Positions 32,249-41,369 of a stretch of DNA of 64,000 bases are shown piece by piece. Below the pieces are notes generated by a model. That model was not told where the DNA came from. It did no database searches and was given only the letters and a program-made list of their open reading frames with translations. The position numbers were made by a program, and so were the translations under genes. Position 1 is the stretch's first letter, and every line of letters starts with the position of its first letter. The DNA is from Streptomyces sp. NBC_01716 (lineage in GTDB: Bacteria > Actinomycetota > Actinomycetes > Streptomycetales > Streptomycetaceae): the NCBI RefSeq assembly GCF_036248275.1, contig NZ_CP109181.1, positions 6,510,001 to 6,574,000 on the forward strand. The letters are read 5' to 3'.

Positions 32249-32872
32249 TCAGGCGCGCGGCGCGCATCCGAGCACATGGTCCTTCACCAGCGCGCCGATG
32301 TGGGGATCGCGGCGGCGGAAGGCCTCGACCAGTTCCTGGTGCTCCTCGGCGTACGACTGCTGGACAGTACCCAGCCACCGGATCGACAGCGCCGTGAAGA
32401 CCTCGATGCCGAGCCCCTCCCAGGTGTGCAGCAGCACGCTGTTCCCCGCGGCACGCACGAGCTCCCGGTGGAAGTCGACGGTGTGCCGCACCTGCGCCGT
32501 CCCGTCCGCCCGCCGGTCGGCCTCGTACAGCGCCGTCACATGCGGCTCCAGGGCGGTGGTGTCCTCCGCCAGCCGCTCGGCGGCCAGTTCGGCCGCGATC
32601 TGCTCCAGGCCGGCCCGCACGGGGTAGCTCTCCTCAAGATCGGCGGCGGTCAGATTCCGTACCCGCACGCCCTTGTTCGGCGCGGACTCGATCAGCCGCA
32701 ACGACTCCAGCTCGCGCAGCGCCTCACGTACGGGCGTCTGGCTGACCGCCAGCTCGGTCGCGATCCGCCGCTCGACGATCCGTTCACCCGGCTTCCAGCG
32801 TCCGCTGACGATGCCCTCCACGATGTGCTCGCGGATCTGCTCGCGCAGCGACTGGACGACGGGCGGGATCAT
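32249..32872 (-). CDS. GntR-family (FadR/FCD subfamily) transcriptional regulator
   Basis: This 207-residue protein has a winged helix (VQSLREQIREHIVEGIVSGRWKPGERIVERRIATELAVSQTPVREALRELESLRLIE) and a C-terminal all-helical FCD ligand domain with the metal- or ligand-binding His and Arg/Asp positions (YPVRAGLEQIAAELAAERL, HTVDFHRELVRAAGN, EEHQELVEAFRRRD). It lies between sucB and aceE, with its own terminator-separated 3' side. It probably senses a carbon metabolite and controls aceE. Confidence 0.92.
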   Translation of the reverse strand: MIPPVVQSLREQIREHIVEGIVSGRWKPGERIVERRIATELAVSQTPVREALRELESLRLIESAPNKGVRVRNLTAADLEESYPVRAGLEQIAAELAAERLAEDTTALEPHVTALYEADRRADGTAQVRHTVDFHRELVRAAGNSVLLHTWEGLGIEVFTALSIRWLGTVQQSYAEEHQELVEAFRRRDPHIGALVKDHVLGCAPRA

Positions 32873-32953
32873 GTCGGTGCTCCTTCGGGTGACCGACGCC
32901 GAGATTACCCCTCCCGGGGCGCTCCCCGATCGGTCATGGGGCGGTGCGTCAAC

Positions 32954-33003
32954 GCACGACGGCGCCCCCGACCGGATCTCTCCGGGCGGGGGCGCCGTCG
33001 TGC
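32954..33003 (-). terminator. sucB terminator
   Basis: A perfect 16-bp stem (32954-32969 with 32988-33003, 18-base loop) lies 18 bases after the sucB stop. Confidence 0.88.
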
Positions 33004-33021
33004 ACGTCTGCCTGGCGGGGA

Positions 33022-34800
33022 CTACAGGCCGAGCTCGACCTCGAACTCGCCCGCCTCAAGGATCGCCTTGACAGCGACCAGGTAACGGGCGGCGTCCGCG
33101 CCGTCCACCAGCCGGTGGTCGTAGGAGAGCACGACGTGGACCATGTCGCGCACCGCGATCGTCTCGCCGAGGTCCGGGTGGTTGATGACCACCGGACGGC
33201 GGACCGTCGCGCCGATGCCCAGGATGGCGACCTGGTTCGGGGGCACGATGATCGTGTCGAACAGGGCGCCGCGCGAGCCGGTGTTGCTGATGGTGAAGGT
33301 CGCGCCGGACAGCTCGTCCGGCGTGATCTTGCTGCCGCGGACCTTGCCCGCCAGCTCGGCGGTCTTCTTGGCGATGCCGGCGAGGTTCAGATCGCCCGCG
33401 CCCTTGATGACCGGCGTCATCAGACCCTTCTCGGAGTCCACGGCGATGCCGATGTTCTCCGAGTCGAAGTACGTGATGGTGCCCTCGTCCTCGTTGATAC
33501 GGGCGTTGACCACCGGGTACGCCTTGAGCGCCTGGGCCGCGGCCTTGACGAAGAACGGCATCGGGGACAGCTTGACGCCCTCGCGGGCGGCGAAGGAGTC
33601 CTTGGCCTGCGCGCGCAGCCTCATCAGCTTCGTGATGTCGACCTCGACGACCGACGTCAACTGAGCCTGGTTGTGCAGCGCCTTCATCATGTTCTCGCCG
33701 ATGACCTTGCGCATGCGCGGCATCTTGACCGTCTGGCCACGCAGCGGGGAGACCTCCAGCTTGGGGGCCTTCGACGCGGCGGGGGCAGGGGCGGCCACGG
33801 GAGCCGCGGCGCGGGCGGCGGCCTTGGCGGCCTCCGCGGCGGCGACGACGTCCTGCTTACGGATACGGCCACCGACGCCGGTGCCCTTGACCGAGGCCAG
33901 GTCGACCCCGTTCTCGGCGGCGAGCTTGCGCACCAGCGGCGTCACATACGCGCCGTCGTCGACGGGCGCCGCGGCGGGGGCGGAAGGAGCGGCCGTGGCG
34001 GCGGGCGCCGCGGGTGCCGACGGGGCGGGTGCGGCGGGTGCGGGCGCCGCGACCGGAGCCGCGGGGGCCGGCGCGGGCGCCGGGGCCTCCTGCTTCGGTG
34101 CGGGTGCGGGAGCGGCCGGTGCGGGAGCCGGAGCCGCGGCAGGAGCAGCCGGAGCCGGTGCGGGGGCAGCCGCCGGAGCGGCACCCTCGGCGCCGATCAC
34201 GGCCAGCTTCGCGCCGACCTCGGCGGTCTCGTCCTCGCCGACCGTGATCTCCAGCAGCACACCGGAGACCGGGGCGGGAATCTCGGTGTCGACCTTGTCC
34301 GTGGAGACCTCAAGCAGGGGCTCGTCGGCCTCGACCGCCTCGCCGACCTCCTTGAGCCAGCGGGTGACGGTGCCCTCGGTGACGCTCTCGCCGAGCGCCG
34401 GGAGCGTGACGTCGGTGCCCGTGGCGGCACCGGCCGGCGCGGCGGGAGCCGGCGCGGGCGCCGGAGCCTCGGGCGCCGCCGGGGCCTGCTGGACGGGGGC
34501 GGGCGCCGGCTCGGCCGGAGCCGCGGCCTGCTGCGGCGCCGCCGGGGCGGCACCGCCGCCCGAACCGTCGTCGATGACGGCCAGCTCGGCGCCGACCTCG
34601 ACCGTCTCGTCCTCGGCGACCTTGATCGACGCGAGGACCCCGGCGGCGGGCGCCGGGATCTCGGTGTCGACCTTGTCCGTGGAGACCTCGAGCAACGGCT
34701 CGTCGGCCTCCACGCGTTCGCCCTCGGCCTTCAGCCAGCGGGTGACAGTGCCCTCGGTGACGCTCTCGCCGAGCGCCGGCAGGGTTACGGAAACCGCCAT
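33022..34800 (-). CDS. sucB: 2-oxoacid dehydrogenase E2 component, two lipoyl domains
   Basis: This 592-residue acyltransferase is the core of the pyruvate/2-oxoglutarate dehydrogenase complexes. It has two nearly identical lipoyl domains, with lipoylated lysines in VSTDKVDTE near residues 43 and 169, each followed by long Ala/Pro-rich hinges. A peripheral-subunit-binding domain ([22 protein letters not shown]) follows. The catalytic domain ends in [16 protein letters not shown], which holds the active-site His and Asp. The E. coli-style name sucB is the one commonly used in Streptomyces, although in actinobacteria this E2 probably serves pyruvate dehydrogenase. It lies 96 bases after lpd and is likely in one operon with it. 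Confidence 0.95.
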   Translation of the reverse strand: MAVSVTLPALGESVTEGTVTRWLKAEGERVEADEPLLEVSTDKVDTEIPAPAAGVLASIKVAEDETVEVGAELAVIDDGSGGGAAPAAPQQAAAPAEPAPAPVQQAPAAPEAPAPAPAPAAPAGAATGTDVTLPALGESVTEGTVTRWLKEVGEAVEADEPLLEVSTDKVDTEIPAPVSGVLLEITVGEDETAEVGAKLAVIGAEGAAPAAAPAPAPAAPAAAPAPAPAAPAPAPKQEAPAPAPAPAAPVAAPAPAAPAPSAPAAPAATAAPSAPAAAPVDDGAYVTPLVRKLAAENGVDLASVKGTGVGGRIRKQDVVAAAEAAKAAARAAAPVAAPAPAASKAPKLEVSPLRGQTVKMPRMRKVIGENMMKALHNQAQLTSVVEVDITKLMRLRAQAKDSFAAREGVKLSPMPFFVKAAAQALKAYPVVNARINEDEGTITYFDSENIGIAVDSEKGLMTPVIKGAGDLNLAGIAKKTAELAGKVRGSKITPDELSGATFTISNTGSRGALFDTIIVPPNQVAILGIGATVRRPVVINHPDLGETIAVRDMVHVVLSYDHRLVDGADAARYLVAVKAILEAGEFEVELGL

Positions 34801-34896
34801 GGTCTCACTTGCTCCTAACGGTGGGATCTCCCCAGCCGGCGCCGAGCGCCGTGCGAGGGGAAGTGCGGTAAAGGTCGTCGCGCCCGGACCGACGCA

Positions 34897-36285
34897 TCAG
34901 TCGTGGGAGTGGAGCGGCTTGCCGGCCAGGGCCAGGTGGGCCTCGCCGAGGGCTTCGTTCTGCGTCGGGTGCGCGTGGATGAGCTGCGCGACCTCGGCCG
35001 GCAGAGCCTCCCAGTTGTAGATCAGCTGTGCTTCGCCGACCTGCTCGCCCATCCGGTCACCGACCATGTGGACGCCGACGACGGCACCGTCCTTGACCTG
35101 GACGAGCTTGATCTCGCCCGCGGTCTTCAGGATCTTGCTCCTGCCGTTGCCCGCCAGGTTGTACTTCAGAGCGACGACCTTGTCCGCACCGTAGATCTCC
35201 TTGGCCTTGGCCTCGGTGATACCGACGGAGGCGACCTCGGGGTGGCAGTACGTCACCCGGGGCACGCCGTCGTAGTCGACGGGGACGGTCTGCAGGCCCG
35301 CCAGCCGCTCCGCGACGAGGATGCCCTCGGCGAAGCCGACGTGCGCGAGCTGGAGCGTCGGGGCGAGGTCACCGACGGCCGAGATCGTCTCCACGTTCGT
35401 CCGCATGTACTCGTCCACGAGCACGAAGCCGCGGTCCATCGCGACGCCCTGCTCCTCGTAGCCGAGGCCCTGCGAGACCGGGCCGCGGCCGATCGCGACC
35501 AGCAGCACCTCCGCCTCGAAGGTCTTGCCGTCGGCCAGCGTGACGCGCACACCGTCCTGCGTGTACTCGGCCTTGTCGAAGAAGGTGCCGAGGTTGAACT
35601 TGATGCCGCGCTTGCGGAAGGCGCGCTCCAGGAGCTTGGAGCTGTTCTCGTCCTCGACCGGCACGAGGTGCTTGAGGCCCTCGATGACGGTGACGTCCGT
35701 GCCGAAGGACTTCCACGCCGAGGCGAACTCGACGCCGATGACGCCGCCGCCCAGGACGATCGCGGACTGCGGGACGCGGTCCAGCTTCAGCGCGTGGTCG
35801 GAGGAGATGATCCGCTGGCCGTCGATCTCCAGGCCGGGCAGCGACCTCGGTACGGAGCCGGTGGCGAGCAGGACATGACGGCCCTGGACGCGGCGCCCGT
35901 CGACGTCGACGGAGGTCGGCGACGAGAGCCGGCCCTCGCCCTCGATGTAGGTCACCTTGCGGGAGGCGATCAGGCCCTGGAGGCCCTTGTAGAGGCCGGA
36001 GACGACCTCGTCCTTGTACTTGTGGACCCCCGCGATGTCGATGCCGTCGAAGGTGGCCTTGACACCGAACTGGTCGGCCTCGCGCGCCTGGTCGGCGATC
36101 TCGCCGGCGTGCAGCAGGGCCTTCGTAGGGATGCAGCCGTTGTGCAGGCAGGTGCCGCCGAGCTTGTTCTTCTCGATCAGGGCGACGTCCAGGCCCAGCT
36201 GCGCTCCGCGCAGCGCCGCGGCGTAACCGCCGCTACCGCCGCCGAGGATCACTAGGTCGAAAACGGTGCTGGCGTCGTTCGCCAC
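34897..36285 (-). CDS. lpd: Dihydrolipoyl dehydrogenase (E3)
   Basis: This 462-residue flavoenzyme reoxidises dihydrolipoyl groups of E2 with NAD. Motifs are the FAD-binding DLVILGGGSGGYAAALRGAQLG, the redox-active disulfide GGTCLHNGCIPTK, the NAD-binding IVLGGGVIGVEFASAW, the second FAD motif TISAVGDLAPTLQLAHV and the active-site HAHPTQNEALGEA. The GTG at 36285 gives the expected length; another GTG five bases upstream is out of frame. It is upstream of sucB in the same direction. Confidence 0.97.
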   Translation of the reverse strand: MANDASTVFDLVILGGGSGGYAAALRGAQLGLDVALIEKNKLGGTCLHNGCIPTKALLHAGEIADQAREADQFGVKATFDGIDIAGVHKYKDEVVSGLYKGLQGLIASRKVTYIEGEGRLSSPTSVDVDGRRVQGRHVLLATGSVPRSLPGLEIDGQRIISSDHALKLDRVPQSAIVLGGGVIGVEFASAWKSFGTDVTVIEGLKHLVPVEDENSSKLLERAFRKRGIKFNLGTFFDKAEYTQDGVRVTLADGKTFEAEVLLVAIGRGPVSQGLGYEEQGVAMDRGFVLVDEYMRTNVETISAVGDLAPTLQLAHVGFAEGILVAERLAGLQTVPVDYDGVPRVTYCHPEVASVGITEAKAKEIYGADKVVALKYNLAGNGRSKILKTAGEIKLVQVKDGAVVGVHMVGDRMGEQVGEAQLIYNWEALPAEVAQLIHAHPTQNEALGEAHLALAGKPLHSHD

Positions 36286-36672
36286 GTCACGTCCTCCATG
36301 CATGTGCGCCGGGCGCGGTCGATGACCGGGCGGCGGCTGGTGTTCGGCCGCTGTTTCGTCGGCCCTGTGGTGGGGGCCCTGTCCTGCCGAGAACCCATCT
36401 TCGCACTTGTCGGAGGGCGGCGGGACGCGGGGCCGGGGTCTGAGACGGCCGGCCGGCCGTCAACAGGGGTTACTGACTCGTACGGGTGCTCGTGCGGATG
36501 CCCGTACACACGCCGTACGCGTGTCGCACACATACCGACGCGTCCTCAGTACGGATGCCGCGATCGAAACGGGCCCGCCCCGCTGCCCCAGCACTCAACT
36601 GGAACCAGCGGGGCGGGTCACGCATTCCCTTGGACGGCCGGGGGCCGGCCGCGGGTCGGCGACGGTCCTCGA
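36286..36672. other. lpd promoter region and pepA 3' region
   Basis: These 387 bases contain the promoter for lpd and the terminator of pepA (36574-36617). Around 36478-36530 there are several short GTAC-containing palindromic stretches (such as cgtacgggtg and cccgtacac) but no defined operator. Confidence 0.5.
36574..36617 (-). terminator. pepA terminator
   Basis: A 12-bp perfect stem, cccgccccgctg (36574-36585) with cagcggggcggg (36606-36617), lies 55 bases after the pepA stop. Confidence 0.75.
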
Positions 36673-38217
36673 TCAGCCCAGGTCGCCCGCGGCGGTGCGC
36701 TCGGCGAGCTTCACGAGCGTGCGGATCGACGAGCCCGTGCCGCCCTTGGGCGTGTAGCCGTACGGGGCGCCTTCGTGGAAGGCCGGGCCGGCGATGTCCA
36801 GGTGCGCCCAGGTGATGCCCTCGCCCACGAACTCCTTGAGGAACAGTCCGGCGACCAGGCCGCCGCCCATGCGCTCGCCCATGTTCGCGATGTCGGCGGT
36901 GGGGGAGTCCATGCCCTTGCGCAGCTCGGTCGGCAGCGGCATCGGCCAGGACGCCTCGCCGACCTCCTCGGCGATCTCGTGCACGGAGGTACGGAACGCC
37001 TCGTCGTTCGACATGATGCCGAACGTCCGGCTGCCCAGCGCCACGACCATGGCGCCGGTCAGCGTCGCCACGTCGATGATCGCGTCGGGCTTCTCCTCGG
37101 AGGCGCGGGTGATCGCGTCCGCGAGGACGAGCCGGCCCTCGGCGTCGGTGTTCAGGACCTCGACGGTCTTGCCGCTGTACATGCGCAGGACATCGCCGGG
37201 GCGCGTCGCGGTGCCCGACGGCATGTTCTCGGCCAGCGCCAGCCAGCCGGTCACGTTGACCTGGAGGCCGAGGCGGGCGGCCGAGACGACGGCGGCGAGG
37301 ACGGCCGCTGCGCCGCTCATGTCGCACTTCATCGTCTCGTTGTGGCCCGGCGGCTTGAGCGAGATGCCGCCCGAGTCGTAGGTGATGCCCTTGCCGACCA
37401 GGGCGATCGTCTTCTTCGCCTTGGCGTGCGTGTACTCCAGGCGTACGAGGCGCGGGCCGTGCTCCGAGCCCTGGCCGACGCCGAGGAGGCCGCCGTAGCC
37501 GCCCTTGACGAGCGCCTTCTCGTCGGTGACCTGGACCTTGACGCCGTGCTCCTTGCCGGCCGCGGTGGCGATGGCGGCGAAGGTCTCCGGATACAGGTCG
37601 TTCGGCGGGGTGTTGATCAGGTCGCGGGCGCGGTTGATCTCCTCGGTCAGGGAGACCGCGCGCTCGACGGCCGCCTTGTGCGCCTTGTCGCGGGGCTTGC
37701 CGCCGAGCAGCGCGACCTCGCCGAGCGGCTGCTTCACACCGCCGTCGCCCTTGTCGCCGGCGGACTTGGCGCTCTTCTCGGCGCCGCGGTACGCGGTGAA
37801 GGCGTACGCGCCGAGCAGCGCGCCCTCCGCGACGGCCGCGAGGTCCTCGGCGGCCTCCACGGGCAGCGCGAACGCGGCCTTCTTGGCGCCGGAGAGCGTA
37901 CGGGCGGCGACACCGGCGGCCCGGCGGAGGGTCTCGGCGCCGTACGCCTCGTCCTTCTTCGGGGCCGTGCCGAGGCCGACCGCGATGACGATCGGGACCT
38001 TGAGGCCGGACGGCGCCGGGAGCTTGGTCGCCTCGCCCTCGGCACCGGTGGCGCCGAGGGACTCCAGGACGGAGGCGAGCTTGCCGTCGTACGCCTTGTC
38101 CACGGCCTCGGCGCCAGGCGCGACGGCCGGGCCCTTGGCTCCCTTGGCGACGCCGACGACGATCGCGTCGGCGCGCAATGTCGCCGCGCCGGCTGTGCTG
38201 AGAGTGAGAGCAGTCAC
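36673..38217 (-). CDS. pepA: Leucyl aminopeptidase (M17 family)
   Basis: This 514-residue enzyme removes N-terminal residues, using two metal ions. The C-terminal catalytic domain shows GKGITYDSGGISLKP, the metal-binding KCDMSGAAAVLAA, the signature NTDAEGRLVLADAI and GALMVALGSRTFG-like segment ATLTGAMVVALGSRTFG. The N-terminal domain is the usual macro-like part. The GTG at 38217 was chosen because it opens the conserved TALTLSTAGAATLRADAIVVGV; ribosome site is weak. It acts in cytosolic peptide turnover. Confidence 0.95.
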   Translation of the reverse strand: MTALTLSTAGAATLRADAIVVGVAKGAKGPAVAPGAEAVDKAYDGKLASVLESLGATGAEGEATKLPAPSGLKVPIVIAVGLGTAPKKDEAYGAETLRRAAGVAARTLSGAKKAAFALPVEAAEDLAAVAEGALLGAYAFTAYRGAEKSAKSAGDKGDGGVKQPLGEVALLGGKPRDKAHKAAVERAVSLTEEINRARDLINTPPNDLYPETFAAIATAAGKEHGVKVQVTDEKALVKGGYGGLLGVGQGSEHGPRLVRLEYTHAKAKKTIALVGKGITYDSGGISLKPPGHNETMKCDMSGAAAVLAAVVSAARLGLQVNVTGWLALAENMPSGTATRPGDVLRMYSGKTVEVLNTDAEGRLVLADAITRASEEKPDAIIDVATLTGAMVVALGSRTFGIMSNDEAFRTSVHEIAEEVGEASWPMPLPTELRKGMDSPTADIANMGERMGGGLVAGLFLKEFVGEGITWAHLDIAGPAFHEGAPYGYTPKGGTGSSIRTLVKLAERTAAGDLG

Positions 38218-38356
38218 GGTGGTGAAATCTCGCTTCCATAGAAGTTCATTCGGCGGAAGCCGGTCGTTCGTGGGGCCGGCCGTGCCCACCGCATCGTAAT
38301 TCGGCCCGCGGAGCACATCGAACGAGCCTACGCGCGGTGTTCACGCCGAGTCGCGG

Positions 38357-38380
38357 CGGCGGCCGGGACCGGCCGCCGCG
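38357..38380 (-). terminator. cobS terminator
   Basis: A 10-bp perfect GC stem with GGAC loop (38357-38366 with 38371-38380) lies 56 bases beyond the cobS stop. Confidence 0.65.
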
Positions 38381-38435
38381 TGCGGTTGCTGACATACCGT
38401 CAGAAACCTTGGCGCGGGCCCCGGTCGACGGTTCG

Positions 38436-39233
38436 TCACCCCAGGGTCAGGACGATCAAAGTCGCGGTGGCCGCCGTCTCGGCGAGGCCGCCGAAGACAT
38501 CCCCGGTGACGCCGCCGAAGCGGCGCACGCAGTGGGCGAGCAGCGCCTGGGCGGCGCCGAGACCGGCCGCGAGGGCCAGGGTGTGGTGCAGGGCGCCGTA
38601 CGCCCCGAACAGGCCGCCGCACGCCGCCGCGGCGAGCGCCGTCACGAGCAGCGACGCCAGTACCGCGGCCCGCGCCGGCACACAGCCGGCGACGGCGGCG
38701 CCCAGTCCGTCGGGCCGCGCGGGCGGTACGCCCGTACGCGCGGCCAGGGTGAGCGCGAGCCGCGCGGTGACGGCCGCGAGGGCGGCGGCGACGGCGCCGT
38801 ACGCCCAGCCCTCGTCGTACAGCTCCGTCAGCGCGGCCACCTGGGCCAGCAGGACGAGCAGCAGGGTGATCACGCCGAACGGGCCGATGTCCGACTGCTT
38901 CATGATCCGCAGCGCGTCCTCGGCCGGTTTCGCGCTGCCGAGTCCGTCGGCGGTGTCGGCGAGACCGTCGAGATGCAGGCCCCGCGTGAGCGCGGCGGGG
39001 ACGGCGGTGGTGGCCACGGCGGCGAGCAGCGGCCCGGAGCCCGCCAGGAGCAGTACGCCGCCCACGGCGGCGGCACACAGGCCCACGGCAAGACCTGCCA
39101 GCGGCGCCGCGAGCATCCCGGCGCGGGCGGCGTCACGGTCCCAGCGGGTGACCCGGACCGGGAGCGCGGTGAGCGTGCCGAACGCGAACCGTATGCCGTC
39201 GGCGGGCGTGTGCGTCGAACGTGGGGCGCTCAT
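38436..39233 (-). CDS. cobS: Adenosylcobinamide-GDP ribazoletransferase (cobalamin synthase)
   Basis: This 265-residue membrane enzyme joins adenosylcobinamide-GDP to alpha-ribazole, the final assembly step of cobalamin. The family motif LTRGLHLDGLADTADGLGS and IMKQSDIGPFGVITLLLVLLAQ are present, with several hydrophobic helices. The ATG at 39233 starts just before IRFAFGTLTALPV, the conserved first helix. A membrane gene transcribed the other way separates it from cobT and cobU. Confidence 0.95.
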   Translation of the reverse strand: MSAPRSTHTPADGIRFAFGTLTALPVRVTRWDRDAARAGMLAAPLAGLAVGLCAAAVGGVLLLAGSGPLLAAVATTAVPAALTRGLHLDGLADTADGLGSAKPAEDALRIMKQSDIGPFGVITLLLVLLAQVAALTELYDEGWAYGAVAAALAAVTARLALTLAARTGVPPARPDGLGAAVAGCVPARAAVLASLLVTALAAAACGGLFGAYGALHHTLALAAGLGAAQALLAHCVRRFGGVTGDVFGGLAETAATATLIVLTLG

Positions 39234-39331
39234 CGCGCGAAGGGTAGCCGGGGCAGGCGGGCGGTCCGGCGGGCGCGTAGACGATAAGTTGCCCATAGGT
39301 GAGCAAAAGGGTCGGAGTGGAGGCGGGCGGC

Positions 39332-40108
39332 ATGGGTTCCTGGTTCCACCAGAACTTCGTCGAGCCGGGCAAGATCCCGATGCTGCTCGTGCTGGCCTCC
39401 TTCGTACTGACCTTTCTGATCACGCGGATGATCACCCGCCTGATCCGGGCGGGGAAGGGGCCGTTCCGCAACCTCGGGTCGGGCGGGACGCACATTCACC
39501 ATGTGGTGCCCGGCGTGGTGCTCATGGTGATCGGCGGCTTCGGCGCGGTCGGCAGCGCGAGATCCGGAGCCGGGGCGGCGGTGTGCGCCGTGATCTTCGG
39601 CATCGGCGCCGGTCTGGTCCTCGACGAGTTCGCGCTGATCCTGCATCTGGACGACGTGTACTGGACCGAGCAGGGCCGGCAGAGCGTGGAGGTCGTGGTA
39701 CTCGCCGCGGCGCTGGCCCTGCTCGTCCTGAGCGGCTTCTCGCCCCTCGGCGTCGACTCGCTGTCGGGGGAGGAACGCCAGGACCGGACGACGCTGGCGC
39801 TGACTCTCGGCTCCAGCTTCGTCTTCGTACTGATCACGCTGTCCAAGGGGAAGCTGTGGATGGCGCTCGTGGGCACGCTGGTGCCCCCGGTGGCGATCGT
39901 CGGCGCGCTGAGACTGGCCCGGCCGTGCTCGGTCTGGGCCCGCCGCTTCTACCGGCGCCGCCACCGGGCGCGCGCCCGGATGACACTGCGCGAGTACCGC
40001 CGCGTCCGCCGCTGGTCGGCGCCGCGCCGCCGCGTCCAGGACTGGATCGGCGGCGCGCCGGACGACGAACCGGAGCGCCGGGCCGAGGCTGCGGACCCGC
40101 CGCACTGA
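39332..40108 (+). CDS. Integral membrane protein of unknown function
   Basis: This 258-residue protein has helices around KIPMLLVLASFVLTFLITRMI, HHVVPGVVLMVIGGFGAVG, GAAVCAVIFGIGAGLVLDEFALIL, VVVLAAALALLVLSGF and MALVGTLVPPVAIVGALRLA. The C-terminal 60 residues are highly basic and cytoplasmic (ARRFYRRRHRARARMTLREYRRVRR). Histidines in THIHHVV and acidic residues in LDEFALILHLDDVYW lie within or beside helices. The ATG at 39332 has GGAGG nine bases before it. The family is conserved in actinobacteria, but I know of no function. Confidence 0.85.
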   Translation: MGSWFHQNFVEPGKIPMLLVLASFVLTFLITRMITRLIRAGKGPFRNLGSGGTHIHHVVPGVVLMVIGGFGAVGSARSGAGAAVCAVIFGIGAGLVLDEFALILHLDDVYWTEQGRQSVEVVVLAAALALLVLSGFSPLGVDSLSGEERQDRTTLALTLGSSFVFVLITLSKGKLWMALVGTLVPPVAIVGALRLARPCSVWARRFYRRRHRARARMTLREYRRVRRWSAPRRRVQDWIGGAPDDEPERRAEAADPPH

Positions 40109-40165
40109 GGCGCCCGCGGCGAGCGGCTCCGGCCGTGCCCGCCGGGGCCTGACGAAGCGCTCCCG

Positions 40166-41287
40166 TTACGTCACGTCCTCGATGCCCGCGTTCTCCGCCG
40201 CCGCCGCCGCCTCCGCCGCCGCCTCCGACTCCGGTTCAGGCTCCGGCCGTTCCGGGAGTTCCGCCCCCAGTGCCGCCGCCGCCTGCACCAGCGGGAGTGC
40301 CAGCAGCGCGCCCGTCCCCTCGCCCACGACCACCCCGTGGTCGAGCAGCGGATCGATCGCCATCCGGTCCAGCGCCTTCGCCTGCGCCGGCTCCCCGCTC
40401 ACCTGGCCCGCCAGCCACCAGTCCGGAGCCCGGAACGCCGCCCGCTGGCCGACCAGCGCGCACGCAGTCGAGACGACGCCGTCCAGAATCACCGGCATCC
40501 GCCGCACCGCGCTCTGCAGCAGGAACCCGGTCGTCGCCGCCAGATCCGCACCGCCCACCGTGGCCAGCAGCTCCAGCTGGTCCCCGAGCACCGGCCGCGC
40601 CCTGCGCAGGGAGTCCCTGATCGCCGCGCACTTGCGCATCCACGCCAGGTCGTCGATCCCCGCGCCGCCGCGCCCCGTCACCACGGACGCGTCCGTGCCG
40701 CACAGCGCCGCGATCAGGGCGGCGGCCGGAGTCGTACCGCCGACGCTCAGATCGCCGAGCACGACCAGGTCCGTGCCGGAGTCGGCCTCCTCGTCGGCGA
40801 TCGCCATGCCGAGCCGTACGGCCTGCTCGGCCTCCTCGATCGTCAGCGCGTCCTCGACATCGATACGCCCGCTGCCGCGCCGTACCCGATGGCGTACGAC
40901 CTCTGTAGGAAGCAGCTCCGGATCGCAGTCGAGACCGGCGTCCACGATCCGTACCGGCACCCCCGCGCGGCGCGCGAGCACGGCCACGGGGCTCTCGCCC
41001 TCCAGCACCGCGCGTACCAGCAGATGCGCGCTGCCTGCGGGGCGCGCCGAGACATTGAGCGCGGCGACCCCGTGGTCACCGGCGAAGAGCACCACGCGCG
41101 GCTGCCGGATGGCGGTGACGGGTACGGAGGCCTGGGCGGCCGACAACCACTCGGCCAGTTCGTCGAGCCGGCCCAGCGCACCGGGCGGGACGGAAAGCCG
41201 CTCGCGGCGTTCCTCGGCGTCACGCCGCAGACCGCCGTCGGGGCGCTCGATCAGATCGGAGAAGTCGTCGAGATTCAGCGAGCTCAT
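40166..41287 (-). CDS. cobT: Nicotinate-nucleotide-dimethylbenzimidazole phosphoribosyltransferase
   Basis: This 373-residue enzyme makes alpha-ribazole phosphate, the lower ligand of cobalamin. Conserved blocks are PPGALGRLDELAEWLSAAQ, VLFAGDHGVA, LGDLSVGGTTPAAALIAAL, GGADLAATTGFLLQSAVRRMPVILDGVVSTACAL and the catalytic region GEGTGALLALPLV. The last 30 residues are a Glu/Ala/Pro-rich tail not needed for the fold. It lies 82 bases after cobU in the same direction. Confidence 0.94.
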   Translation of the reverse strand: MSSLNLDDFSDLIERPDGGLRRDAEERRERLSVPPGALGRLDELAEWLSAAQASVPVTAIRQPRVVLFAGDHGVAALNVSARPAGSAHLLVRAVLEGESPVAVLARRAGVPVRIVDAGLDCDPELLPTEVVRHRVRRGSGRIDVEDALTIEEAEQAVRLGMAIADEEADSGTDLVVLGDLSVGGTTPAAALIAALCGTDASVVTGRGGAGIDDLAWMRKCAAIRDSLRRARPVLGDQLELLATVGGADLAATTGFLLQSAVRRMPVILDGVVSTACALVGQRAAFRAPDWWLAGQVSGEPAQAKALDRMAIDPLLDHGVVVGEGTGALLALPLVQAAAALGAELPERPEPEPESEAAAEAAAAAENAGIEDVT

Positions 41288-41369
41288 TCGCCGAACAGTA
41301 CCGGCAGCACGGGGCGCCCCGGCAAAGCCCCGTCTGCCTCACGGCGCCCCCGCACCGGCCCGCCCGCCG